Shown in pieces: positions 39,150 to 45,460 of a stretch of DNA of 46,703 nt. The stretch is taken from positions 1 through 46,703 of the forward strand of contig CALVVT010000044.1 of NCBI GenBank assembly GCA_944363935.1, given 5' to 3'. The position numbers and the translations under genes are program-made. The stretch comes from an uncultured Bacilli bacterium (lineage in GTDB: Bacteria; Bacillota_I; Bacilli_A; RF39; UBA660). How positions within the stretch are numbered: position 1 is the first letter of the stretch; each line of letters begins with the position of its first letter. The notes under the pieces were generated by a model. It made no database searches. It saw only the letters and a program-made list of their open reading frames with translations, and was not told where the DNA came from.

Positions 39150-40105
39150 TGACTATTTACAAAAAAATATATAAGTTAATTAAAAAATACAATAAAATTG
39201 TTATTGCTAGACATATTGGACCTGATCCTGATGCTTTAGGAAGTAGTTTAGCTTTAAGAGATATTATTTTAAATACTTTTCCTCATAAAAAAGTATATGT
39301 AGTTGGTTCTCCAGCTAGTAAATTTAAGTATTTAGGTACTTTAGATAAGTATAATGATAGTGGGGATGCTTTATTAATTGTTACCGATACACCTAATTCT
39401 AGTAGAGTAGATGGTGTAGATGTTAAAAATTTTAAAAAAAGTATTAAAATAGATCATCATCCTTTTTTAGAAGAATTTTGTACTGTAGAATGGATAGACG
39501 ATAAAGCTTCAAGTGCAAGTCAAATGATTATTGAGCTTATTTTAAATACTAAATTAAAATTAACTAAAGAAGCTGCTTTTAAATTATATACGGGGATTAT
39601 TGCTGATAGTGGAAGGTTTATGTATGCTTATACTAGTCCTAAAACTTTAAGACTAGCTGCTTATTTAATTGCCGAAACTAATTTAGATTTTACTAAAGTT
39701 TATGAAAAATTATATGAAAGACCTTATAAAGAAATTAAGTTTAAAGGATATTTATCTCAAAACTTTATAATAACTAATAATGGAGTTGGTTATATTAAAG
39801 TAACTGACGATATTTTAAAAGAGTTTAATGTTGATGTTGCTACTCCAGGTAATATGATTAATGAGTTTAATTATATTAAAGAAATGTTAGTTTGGGTAAC
39901 TTTTACTGAAGATAAAGAAAATAATAATTACCGTGTTTCTATTAGGTCAAGAGGACCAATTATTAATAAAATTGCTGAAAATTATGGTGGTGGAGGCCAT
40001 ATATATGCTTCAGGAACTAAATTAAAAGATATAACAGATATCGATAATTTAATTAATGATTTAGATAATTGTACTAAAGAATATATAGAAAATAAGGAGT
40101 TTTAA
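39149..40105 (+). CDS. nrnA: DHH-family oligoribonuclease / pAp phosphatase (NrnA-like)
   Basis: DHH-type motifs are complete: VIARHIGPDPDALGSSLAL, VTDTPN, KIDHHPF (the DHH motif), GIIADSGRF, and the C-terminal DHHA1 domain ending IAENYGGGGHIYASG. NrnA degrades short RNA oligonucleotides and hydrolyses pAp to AMP. The start overlaps the end of ackA (TAATG). In Bacillus nrnA lies near dnaE, and here both are within 10 kb. Confidence 0.92.
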   Translation: MTIYKKIYKLIKKYNKIVIARHIGPDPDALGSSLALRDIILNTFPHKKVYVVGSPASKFKYLGTLDKYNDSGDALLIVTDTPNSSRVDGVDVKNFKKSIKIDHHPFLEEFCTVEWIDDKASSASQMIIELILNTKLKLTKEAAFKLYTGIIADSGRFMYAYTSPKTLRLAAYLIAETNLDFTKVYEKLYERPYKEIKFKGYLSQNFIITNNGVGYIKVTDDILKEFNVDVATPGNMINEFNYIKEMLVWVTFTEDKENNNYRVSIRSRGPIINKIAENYGGGGHIYASGTKLKDITDIDNLINDLDNCTKEYIENKEF

Positions 40106-40110
40106 CTTTT

Positions 40111-40194
40111 GTTAGAATTTGTGATGGACTTGGAATTACTTTAGAAGAGTTTTTTAGCGATAAACTATTTTATAATTTAGATAGAGAAGACTAA
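40111..40194 (+). pseudogene. C-terminal remnant of an Xre-type regulator
   Basis: Immediately after nrnA a 27-codon stretch reads VRICDGLGITLEEFFSDKLF and on to LDRED-stop. This matches the closing helices and tail of Cro/C1-type regulators (CxGLGITLEEFF). No start codon or helix-turn-helix precedes it in frame; the frame closes upstream at a TAA within the end of nrnA. It looks like the 3' end left after a deletion. Confidence 0.6.
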
Positions 40195-40230
40195 TTGACA
40201 GTTTTCTTTTTTTATTGATTAGTTTTTTTA
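40189..40230 (+). terminator. Terminator after the nrnA operon
   Basis: ACTAAT and ATTAGT flank a T-rich ~22-nt loop and are followed by T7. Confidence 0.65.
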
Positions 40231-40328
40231 CCAAAAAAGTTTAAATTATAAATGTTAAAGTTAAAAAGTCATAACTTTAATAGATATTTATATTAAAATG
40301 ACTATAAACTCCATTTGAATGTATATAA
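40231..40328. other. Intergenic AT-rich stretch
   Basis: About 100 nt between converging terminators. I see no reading frame, promoter or repeat in it. Confidence 0.5.
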
Positions 40329-40346
40329 AAAAACTGCTTTTAGCAG
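40326..40346 (-). terminator. Terminator of spoVS
   Basis: On the minus strand ACTGC, loop TAAAA, GCAGT, then a U run, just after the spoVS stop. Confidence 0.8.
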
Positions 40347-40607
40347 TTATCTAGATTCAACAATTAATTTAATAGCAGTACGTTCTTCACCATCGATAAC
40401 AATATCAGTAAAAGCAGGAATGCATATTAAATTTTTACCACTAGGGGCTACAAAACCTCTAGCTATTGCTATAGCTTTAATTGCTTGATTTAAAGCTCCA
40501 GCTCCAATTGCTTGAATTTCTACAGTTCCTTTTTCACGAAATACATTAGCAAGTGCTCCTGCTACTGAATTAGGATTAGATTTTGCTCGTACTTTAAGTG
40601 TTTCCAT
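40347..40607 (-). CDS. spoVS: Stage V sporulation protein S
   Basis: The 86-residue product is highly conserved SpoVS: LKVRAKSNPNSVAGALANVF, EIQAIGAGALNQAIKAIAIAR, GFVAPSGKNLICIPAFTDI and the closing ERTAIKLIVESR. SpoVS is an Alba-like nucleic-acid-binding protein needed for coat completion and spore development in Bacillus, but it also occurs in some non-sporulating bacteria. AAGGAGG precedes the ATG at 40607. Confidence 0.96.
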   Translation of the reverse strand: METLKVRAKSNPNSVAGALANVFREKGTVEIQAIGAGALNQAIKAIAIARGFVAPSGKNLICIPAFTDIVIDGEERTAIKLIVESR

Positions 40608-40650
40608 AATTTTTTCCTCCTTCTATATAGTAAAATATATGTTTTAAAAT

Positions 40651-40678
40651 AAAAAAAATACCAGTTTTTTAACTGGTA
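40651..40678 (-). terminator. Terminator of the SipW-type/carboxypeptidase-regulatory-domain gene
   Basis: On the minus strand TACCAGTT, loop AAAA, AACTGGTA, U run. Confidence 0.85.
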
Positions 40679-41454
40679 CAAACTGGAGTAGTAACACCTT
40701 CGGTAATATGAATATCAGAATTAAATGGAGTAGAAGTAACAGTAATTATTTGTCTAGTTCCATAATAATCTTTAGTTCCATAAAGGCTATAATTACCTGG
40801 ATTAACATTAGTTAAAGTATAATTTCCTTCAGCATCAGTAGTTGTTTCATATAAAGCAACACAGTCTTTGTAAATAGTTACTAAACATTTCGCACAAGGA
40901 ACGTCATTATAATAAACTTTTCCTGATACAGTAGTTGGGTTTTCTCCGGGAGCTTCAGCTTGTTCATACTGTAAATCAACAGTTAAAGAAGCTTCAGTTC
41001 CTGGCCCTGCACTTTTGACATATTCGGCTTTAACATTTAAAATTCGGCTTTCTCCAGCTTTTACAACATCACCAACGTAAAAACCAGAAGTTGTAAATTT
41101 AATGGCATCGTTTTCGTCATAATTTAAAACTAAACTACTTAAACTAGCATTAATAGTTCCAGTATTAGTTATTTTAACTGCATATTCAATACTATCACCA
41201 ACTTGTATAAAATTACAGTTAAAAGTAGCTGAATTAGCAGTAAAGGAAGGTTCTATAATATTAGTCGCACTACCTATAGTTTGACTAGTATTAACATCAG
41301 TAATTTTAATTCCCCATGAACCATTAACATAACCTTTAGCGTTAATTTTTAAATTAGTTGAAAAAGCCATATAAGCTACTGCCATAAAACAGATTAAAAC
41401 AAGTAATATTGTAATAACTAAACCTTTTTTCTGTGATTTTGTCATTGTTTTCAT
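40669..41454 (-). CDS. SipW-type exported protein: TasA-like domain plus carboxypeptidase-regulatory-like domain
   Basis: The N-terminus (MKTMTKSQKKG, then a hydrophobic stretch and FMAVAYMAFSTNLKINAKG) is a SipW-type signal with a variant GYAAF motif. A TasA/camelysin-like domain follows (ATFNCNFIQVGDSIEYAVKITNTGTINASL) to about residue 165. The C-terminal ~90 residues begin TVSGKVYYNDVPCAKCLVTIY and contain TTTDAEGNYTLTNVNPGNYSL, the pattern of carboxypeptidase-regulatory/CnaB-like beta-sandwich domains. Cys residues may pair. A good promoter lies directly upstream, and it is probably secreted or surface-bound. Confidence 0.78.
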   Translation of the reverse strand: MKTMTKSQKKGLVITILLVLICFMAVAYMAFSTNLKINAKGYVNGSWGIKITDVNTSQTIGSATNIIEPSFTANSATFNCNFIQVGDSIEYAVKITNTGTINASLSSLVLNYDENDAIKFTTSGFYVGDVVKAGESRILNVKAEYVKSAGPGTEASLTVDLQYEQAEAPGENPTTVSGKVYYNDVPCAKCLVTIYKDCVALYETTTDAEGNYTLTNVNPGNYSLYGTKDYYGTRQIITVTSTPFNSDIHITEGVTTPVCTS

Positions 41455-41471
41455 ATTCTCACCCTAATATA

Positions 41472-41500
41472 ATAATATCATTATTTAAAGTGATTGTCAA
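41472..41500 (-). promoter_or_regulatory. Promoter of the SipW-type gene at 41.4 kb
   Basis: On the minus strand TTGACA (plus 41495-41500), 17-nt spacer, TATTAT (plus 41472-41477), close upstream of the start codon. Confidence 0.8.
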
Positions 41501-41502
41501 AG

Positions 41503-42345
41503 CTATTCGGCTAATAATTTTTCTAAACTGTCAAGGTTATATCCTTTACTTTGAATGTAATTAATAATATTTATAAGTTCATTTTCTAGTTTACTATTAA
41601 TTTTATAAGCTATCATAGCCCCTGATTTTACATATTTTTTAGTTTCAATTAAAGGATATTTTTCAATTATTTTAGAAGGAATAATTGTTCTAGAATTTTG
41701 ATTTTTACAAATGTCTAATATTTTAGTATTTTTGTTTTTGGCTAAACAATAATTATTCTGCATACTAGCATTAGTAATAATAGTTTTCATCCAAATAAAA
41801 TCAGGACTATTATAATTTTCATTATCACTTAAATTACCAATAGTATGTCCTTCATTTAATAAAGCTAAAACAAGTTCATTATTCTTTTCCATAAAAGTAC
41901 TAGTAATAAAAAAAGTTCCTTTTATTTTCTTTTTATTTAAAATATTAATTATTTTATCAATATTATCATTACTATTTACTTTAAAAATTAAAGCAATTTC
42001 TTTTTTATCTTCATTGCCATTAATAATAAATTTATCTAAATTTTTATTGATAGGGTATTCTATTTCTATTTTTTTATAAACCAAAAGTTTTTCATTAAAA
42101 TACCCAATCTCTCGCATATTATTATAACTTCTATTTATATCAACCCTTCGGCCATTAGTTCCTGGAATAATTGTATTTTCATTAATGATTGGTTCAGATG
42201 GTTTAATTATATAATTATCGCTTTTATTTTTAATTTCCATAAGTAAACTGTCACTGTTTTTAGCAGCTAGACTAACTTTATCTGAATAGATAAAGCTGCC
42301 AATAATAAGCGCTAAAATACCAATAATTTGAAATAAATATTTCAT
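41503..42345 (-). CDS. NodB-like polysaccharide deacetylase homologue lacking catalytic motif
   Basis: The N-terminus has a signal/anchor helix (YLFQIIGILALIIGSFIY). From about residue 115 the fold of a NodB-type deacetylase is visible: KKEIALIFKVNSNDNIDKIINILNKKKIKGTFFIT aligns with the KIALTFDDGP...ILDILKKxxVKATFF start of active enzymes, and NEGHTIGNLSDNEN matches xGHxIGNHT. The first motif reads FKVNSN instead of FDDGP and the HxxxH is reduced to NLSDN, so metal and catalytic residues are missing. This resembles the inactive deacetylase-like proteins of sporulation operons. ATG 42345 follows AGGTGA. Confidence 0.72.
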   Translation of the reverse strand: MKYLFQIIGILALIIGSFIYSDKVSLAAKNSDSLLMEIKNKSDNYIIKPSEPIINENTIIPGTNGRRVDINRSYNNMREIGYFNEKLLVYKKIEIEYPINKNLDKFIINGNEDKKEIALIFKVNSNDNIDKIINILNKKKIKGTFFITSTFMEKNNELVLALLNEGHTIGNLSDNENYNSPDFIWMKTIITNASMQNNYCLAKNKNTKILDICKNQNSRTIIPSKIIEKYPLIETKKYVKSGAMIAYKINSKLENELINIINYIQSKGYNLDSLEKLLAE

Positions 42346-42435
42346 TAAATCACCTGTTATAAATATATGTTTAAAAAGCATTATTATCACGGTTTAGTTA
42401 ATTAAACATATGATATTATGAAAGGGGGCTATAAT

Positions 42436-42645
42436 ATGAATCAAGGCTTTAGAAGGCCAATGGGTCCAGGGCCAGGACCAAGGCCAAATGGACCAGGATC
42501 TAATAGATTTGGTGGTGGCTTTTTAGGACCATTTATTTTAGGTGGAATTACTGGAGGCCTTGTTGCTCCAATATTTAATCGTCCTTATTATGGACCTTAT
42601 CAACCTTATCCAGTTTATCCACCATACTACTACCGGCCATATTAA
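42436..42645 (+). CDS. Gly/Pro/Tyr-rich small protein
   Basis: The product (69 residues from ATG 42436 behind AAAGGGGG) starts MNQGFRRPMGPGPGPRPNGPG. A glycine-rich hydrophobic stretch follows (GGGFLGPFILGGITGGLVAP), then a Tyr/Pro tail (YYGPYQPYPVYPPYYYRPY). No catalytic domain. Tyr/Pro/Gly-rich small proteins often occur in spore coats, and spoVS is nearby, but a coat role is only a guess. A strong terminator follows. Confidence 0.6.
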   Translation: MNQGFRRPMGPGPGPRPNGPGSNRFGGGFLGPFILGGITGGLVAPIFNRPYYGPYQPYPVYPPYYYRPY

Positions 42646-42676
42646 AAGAAGCTACTGGTATTTAGCTTCTTTTTGA
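42643..42676 (+). terminator. Terminator of the Gly/Pro/Tyr-rich gene
   Basis: AAAGAAGCTA and TAGCTTCTTT form a long stem around an 8-nt loop, followed by T residues. Confidence 0.85.
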
Positions 42677-42765
42677 ATTAAATATTTAAAAAGTTTGTTA
42701 AGGAAATATTTATTATAATAAGCGTATTAATTATTTTTGGTGGTATCATTAAAATGTTTTGTTTG

Positions 42766-42793
42766 TTGACAAATGGTAAAAATGTTGTATAAT
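42766..42793 (+). promoter_or_regulatory. Upstream promoter of antisense RNA, locus 3
   Basis: TTGACA (42766-42771), 16-nt spacer, TATAAT (42788-42793). The RNA from this start could form AATACATCC/GGATGTATT with sequence near 42921-42929. Confidence 0.75.
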
Positions 42794-42837
42794 ACTAATA
42801 CATCCTTAAGTTTATGCATTAATAATTTGTTTTGTTA

Positions 42838-42866
42838 TTGTATAAAATATTTAAAGATGTTATAAT
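42838..42866 (+). promoter_or_regulatory. Second promoter of antisense RNA, locus 3
   Basis: TTGTAT (42838-42843), 17-nt spacer, TATAAT (42861-42866); the same -35 as in the two elements at 15.3-15.6 kb. Confidence 0.65.
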
Positions 42867-42872
42867 AATGAT

Positions 42873-43057
42873 AGAGGAAAAGCTCATTGTGTAGACTTTG
42901 TGTTCTTCTCTATTGCAACTTGGATGTATTTGCAAGAATAATTTTTATTTTCTTGTGCAAACTAAAAAAGAGATAGACCTAATTATTGCCGTTAGGTGCT
43001 TATCTCCACATTTTGTGAGTGCACCATAACTCGTTAGTTGAGTTAGGTGCTTTTTTT
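42873..43057 (+). ncRNA. Predicted antitoxin RNA, locus 3 (about 185 nt)
   Basis: The predicted RNA begins near 42873 (or near 42800 from the upstream promoter). It contains hairpins formed by ATAGAG/CTCTAT and TTTGCAAGAA/TTCTTG-GCAAA. It ends at a strong terminator, GCACC/GGTGC plus ACTC/GAGT (43021-43050) followed by T7. Its last ~95 nt (42963-43057) are fully complementary to the 3' untranslated part of the minus-strand toxin transcript, ending at the toxin stop codon. Confidence 0.65.
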
Positions 43058-43161
43058 ATTGTCCTTTGGCTTCTTTTAACAGTAATAATAATATAATTAA
43101 TATTACTGCGAATATTACTAAAAACTCCATCAAGAGTTCCTTTCTTAATAAGAATCTTCAT
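43000..43161 (-). CDS. Possible leader reading frame overlapping the toxin-like peptide
   Basis: ATG at 43161 follows GGAGGTGG, the strongest Shine-Dalgarno site in the transcript. It opens a 53-codon frame (MKILIKKGTLDGVFSNIRSN start, ELWCTHKMWR end) that runs through the whole toxin-like frame in a different register. It resembles no protein I know. It could be a translated leader that couples to the inner peptide, as mok does for hok, or the real product. Confidence 0.35.
   Translation of the reverse strand: MKILIKKGTLDGVFSNIRSNINYIIITVKRSQRTIKKAPNSTNELWCTHKMWR
43056..43130 (-). CDS. Predicted type I toxin-like hydrophobic peptide, 24 residues
   Basis: ATG at 43130 follows AAAGGA by 7 nt and encodes MEFLVIFAVILIILLLLL followed by KEAKGQ: a single membrane-spanning helix with a short charged tail. 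The size and composition fit type I toxins (Fst/Ldr, TisB, AapA style), but the sequence is not one of those families. The stop codon touches the end of the antisense RNA's terminator, so the antisense RNA covers only the 3' untranslated region. Confidence 0.65.
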   Translation of the reverse strand: MEFLVIFAVILIILLLLLKEAKGQ

Positions 43162-43242
43162 GTGGACCACCTCCTATCATAAAATATTTTAAATAAATTA
43201 TGTGGAGGCAAGCACCTAACATTTTAAGTCTATCTCTTTGTC

Positions 43243-43271
43243 ATTATATCAAAATAGGGTAATAGTTTCAA
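43243..43271 (-). promoter_or_regulatory. Promoter of the toxin transcript, locus 3
   Basis: On the minus strand TTGAAA (plus 43266-43271), 17-nt spacer, TATAAT (plus 43243-43248). Confidence 0.8.
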
Positions 43272-43303
43272 TTATTCTCTATAACAAAGTTAAAAATTAT
43301 TTT

Positions 43304-43322
43304 AGGAGTTTTTCAAAATTAA
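43304..43322 (+). repeat. Direct repeat flanking the mobile-element area, left copy
   Basis: GGAGTTTTTCAAAATTAA is repeated at 45250-45267. GCATATAAAAACC, found at 43374-43386, is repeated at 45269-45281. Confidence 0.6.
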
Positions 43323-43420
43323 AATCATAATATTTAGTTAAATATAAATTTTTAATTTGTTCATATTTATTTAGCATATAAAAACCTTTTTTAAATACAA
43401 GGAAGTATTTTATCAAAAAC

Positions 43421-43516
43421 CTGACATTTTTACTATTTATTACTATTTTTGTTATTGTAAAAAAGTACTGACATTTTTACTAATAATTCATTTTTAAATT
43501 TACTGACATTTTTATT
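43421..43516 (+). repeat. Three iteron-like repeats
   Basis: CTGACATTTTTA followed by CTA, CTA and TTA occurs at 43421, 43468 and 43503, in the same orientation with gaps of 47 and 35 nt. The region 43272-43590 has no gene. Confidence 0.6.
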
Positions 43517-43555
43517 ATTTTTTCACATTTATCCTGGCCCATAAAAATCAATTCC

Positions 43556-43584
43556 TTGTAAATTTTGTTAAAAAATGTTACGAT
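43556..43584 (+). promoter_or_regulatory. Promoter of a candidate small RNA
   Basis: TTGTAA (43556-43561), 17-nt spacer, TACGAT (43579-43584). Confidence 0.55.
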
Positions 43585-43590
43585 TAGGGT

Positions 43591-43677
43591 ATCACAAAAG
43601 AACGTATCTCTTATGATACTTCTAATTGTGTTTGTTAAGTTTAGATAGCTAACTTTGGTGAGGGAGCTATCTTTTTT
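43591..43677 (+). ncRNA. Candidate structured small RNA next to the Bro-N gene
   Basis: A hairpin pairs ATTAG and GTATCA (from 43583) with TGATAC and CTAAT (to 43625). A terminator follows: GATAGCT (43644-43650)/AGCTATC (43665-43671) and T6. No reading frame is present. The RNA ends at the stop codon of the convergent Bro-N gene. With the repeats upstream, it could be a copy-control or antirepressor RNA of a former replicon (inference). Confidence 0.5.
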
Positions 43678-44509
43678 ATTCTATATATTTTTTATTCATG
43701 TTATTCTCTTTAGAAATAACTGTATCTCCTAATTCTTTTTCTAAATTATTTCGTGTATTTTTTGCTATATTACCTCCACGTCGTGCAATTTTTTTGTTTT
43801 GTTCCAAACCTATGGGATTATATTTTTTTGCCAATTCTTTAGTGGCTGTTTCTCCTATATCGGTTAATAATATTTCTAAATCGCTCATATTATCTCTTAA
43901 AGATTCTTTTCTTAACCCTTTATATGCTTTGTATTCGTTGGCTTTCATCCCAGACCATGCTTTATATATTTCATTTGTCAATATACCATATTCAATAGGT
44001 TCATTAATACCTCGTTCTTTCCAAGTGTCTGTTAATTGAAATCTATGTAGTATTCCTTTTAAACGTTTTTCTATCCAAGCATCATTAAAGCCTTGAGCTT
44101 TATATACTATGATAGCTCTATCTACGGCTTTAGAAGGGTCAAATGTTTCATCTATTCTTTCACTTCCTACTTTTGCAAGCCATAGTTTAAAGGGCTCTGC
44201 TTTTGGGCTAGGAATAGACTGTATTAACCTTAAAATTCCTTTTGTATCAAGGACATCAGTTTTATAAAACTTTCCATCTTTTGATTGCATTTTCAGTTGA
44301 CTACAAATTGTAGTCAACTCACTTCCTTCCTGTTTTAAGCGGTTTTTTAATACAGACCAATATTTTCTGGGATTAGAACTGTCAGTCAGCACTTTAACTA
44401 CATCAACTACACTAAAATAATAATCTTCCTTTTCACTATCCCAAACTGTTCTAATATTTTGATTTTCAAAGATTTTAATAGTATTTTTTTTGCTAGATGT
44501 TTTTTCCAT
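43676..44509 (-). CDS. Bro-N domain protein (phage antirepressor/DinD-like)
   Basis: The N-terminal ~110 residues form a Bro-N domain (IRTVWDSEKEDYYFSVVDVVKVLTDSSNPRKYWSVLKNRL, DTKGILRLIQSIPSPKAEPFKLWLAKVG). The C-terminal part (IYKAWSGMKANEYKAYKGLRKESLRDNMSDLEILLTDIGE) is the tail common to these chromosomal Bro/DinD-like proteins. Such proteins occur in phages, integrative elements and islands and probably bind DNA. It starts behind GGTGG with a dyad site upstream, and is surrounded by remnants of mobile DNA. Confidence 0.82.
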   Translation of the reverse strand: MEKTSSKKNTIKIFENQNIRTVWDSEKEDYYFSVVDVVKVLTDSSNPRKYWSVLKNRLKQEGSELTTICSQLKMQSKDGKFYKTDVLDTKGILRLIQSIPSPKAEPFKLWLAKVGSERIDETFDPSKAVDRAIIVYKAQGFNDAWIEKRLKGILHRFQLTDTWKERGINEPIEYGILTNEIYKAWSGMKANEYKAYKGLRKESLRDNMSDLEILLTDIGETATKELAKKYNPIGLEQNKKIARRGGNIAKNTRNNLEKELGDTVISKENNMNKKYIE

Positions 44510-44532
44510 ATAATTACCACCTTTTTACGTAA

Positions 44533-44558
44533 GTAGTGTGAATAGTTTATTACACTAC
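44533..44558. promoter_or_regulatory. Dyad upstream of the Bro-N gene
   Basis: GTAGTGT (44533-44539) and ACACTAC (44552-44558) are perfect inverted halves separated by 12 nt, in the promoter region of the Bro-N gene; a likely operator. Confidence 0.45.
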
Positions 44559-44715
44559 CCATGCTTTTCTCTTTATATTTAAAGGCTTTTTCTAACATTT
44601 TGCTAATGACTCCCTTTTTGAAGTATTTTTTTGCTAAAATTTGCCTTTTCCTCTATCAAAAAATGACAAATACCTCTATAATAATTTTAGAACATATAGA
44701 AACGAGGTATCTGTC

Positions 44716-45012
44716 ATGTCTAAAATTATATCAGTTTTTATTGGATTTTTAAATAGAATTAATAAAATTATTTGGAAATTTATCGTTTTCTTATCTAAAT
44801 TTATCAAAGTTGACGATGTTGTTATTAATAATAAGCCTACTAATGAACGTTATAAACAATTTAAAGTTGACGGAGAAGCTTTAATTGAACCTTTTGTTAA
44901 AATAGAACATAAAAACTATAAAAAACTTATTAAAGAAAATAATATCCAGCCTATTAATCGTCGTGGTAAATCTAAAATTTCAGATAACATTAAATGTCCT
45001 TGTTGTTCTTAA
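44716..45012 (+). CDS. N-terminal fragment of a transposase
   Basis: The product from ATG 44716 (behind CGAGGT) starts MSKIISVFIGFLNRINKIIW and continues to HKNYKKLIKENNIQPINRRG and a terminal NIKCPCCS. I recognise this as the start of a Firmicutes transposase in which the CPxC pair opens a zinc ribbon that continues into a DDE catalytic domain. Here it stops right after the first Cys cluster, and no catalytic domain follows in any frame. TATAAT at 44676 supplies a promoter. Probably a broken insertion-sequence gene; the family name is uncertain. Confidence 0.5.
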   Translation: MSKIISVFIGFLNRINKIIWKFIVFLSKFIKVDDVVINNKPTNERYKQFKVDGEALIEPFVKIEHKNYKKLIKENNIQPINRRGKSKISDNIKCPCCS

Positions 45013-45272
45013 TTCTATTGTCATAGATCATTTTTCTCTGTCTTTTTGATAGATTTATATCAAGATTTTCGTCTTAATATCTTTTTCTTTTTGTATGTCT
45101 AGTTTTCCATAAAACTTTTCACACTATCCTTTTTGATTACATATACATTACATCACACTTCGTACGCGGTGTCGATAATTTTTTGAAAAAAAGTGAAAAA
45201 TTCAGTTTTTGGTCTTGTTTTTGTAAATAGACTTTTTAGGAGTGTTTTGGGAGTTTTTCAAAATTAATGCAT
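45013..45272. other. Gene-free remnant between transposase fragment and tRNA-Gly
   Basis: About 260 nt of AT-rich sequence with no convincing reading frame. It includes one GC-richer patch, CACACTTCGTACGCGGTGTC (45151-45170), and the right copy of the GGAGTTTTTC repeat (45250-45267). Probably decayed insertion-sequence DNA. Confidence 0.45.
45250..45267 (+). repeat. Direct repeat flanking the mobile-element area, right copy
   Basis: GGAGTTTTTCAAAATTAA, identical to 43305-43322, followed 1 nt later by GCATATAAAAACC (45269-45281). Confidence 0.6.
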
Positions 45273-45300
45273 ATAAAAACCCTTGACATAACAAGGGGTT
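45273..45300 (-). terminator. Terminator of tRNA-Gly
   Basis: On the minus strand CCCCTTG, loop TTATGT, CAAGGG, then TTTTTAT. Confidence 0.75.
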
Positions 45301-45311
45301 AAATTCTATAA

Positions 45312-45385
45312 TGGAGCAGGTGAGGAGAATCGAACTCCCGTGGTTAGCTTGGAAGGCTAAAGTTCTACCATTGAACTACACCTGC
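45312..45385 (-). tRNA. tRNA-Gly (anticodon UCC)
   Basis: The minus strand reads GCAGGTG (acceptor), a D-arm with AGTTCAATGGTAGAAC, anticodon arm TTAGC-CTTCCAA-GCTAA with anticodon TCC, T-arm GGGAGTTCGATTCTCC, and CACCTGC closing the acceptor, followed by TCCA. The CCA end is encoded. All four stems pair. It lies at the edge of the mobile-element area, a typical neighbourhood for integration. Confidence 0.95.
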
Positions 45386-45460
45386 AATTAAATAGGCAAT
45401 TATAATTATACTTAAGATTTTGTTAAATGTCAAGTAATATTTTAAAAAAAGAGGTGTTTT

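Larger units (their letters stand above)
42963..43236 (-). ncRNA. Toxin transcript of locus 3 with complementary 5' and 3' ends
   Basis: The promoter at plus 43243-43271 predicts a start near 43236, exactly at GAGATAGAC. The 3' end is GTCTATCTC followed by U6 (plus 42964-42978). Further inward, the 5' GTTAGGTGCTT and CTCCACAT match the 3' AAGCACCTAAC and ATGTGGAG (plus 43200-43220 against 42991-43011). AAGCACCTAAC occurs twice in the 3' region (also plus 43042-43052), allowing alternative folds. Confidence 0.65.

Noticed and set aside
42964-43242. MITE with terminal inverted repeats
   Set aside because: The inverted arms look like transposon ends, but no target-site duplication is evident. 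The arms coincide with a promoter start and a U-tract end, which explains them as RNA pairing. Not fully excluded.
43421-43516. CRISPR array
   Set aside because: Only three short repeats with unequal gaps (47 and 35 nt) and no cas genes nearby.
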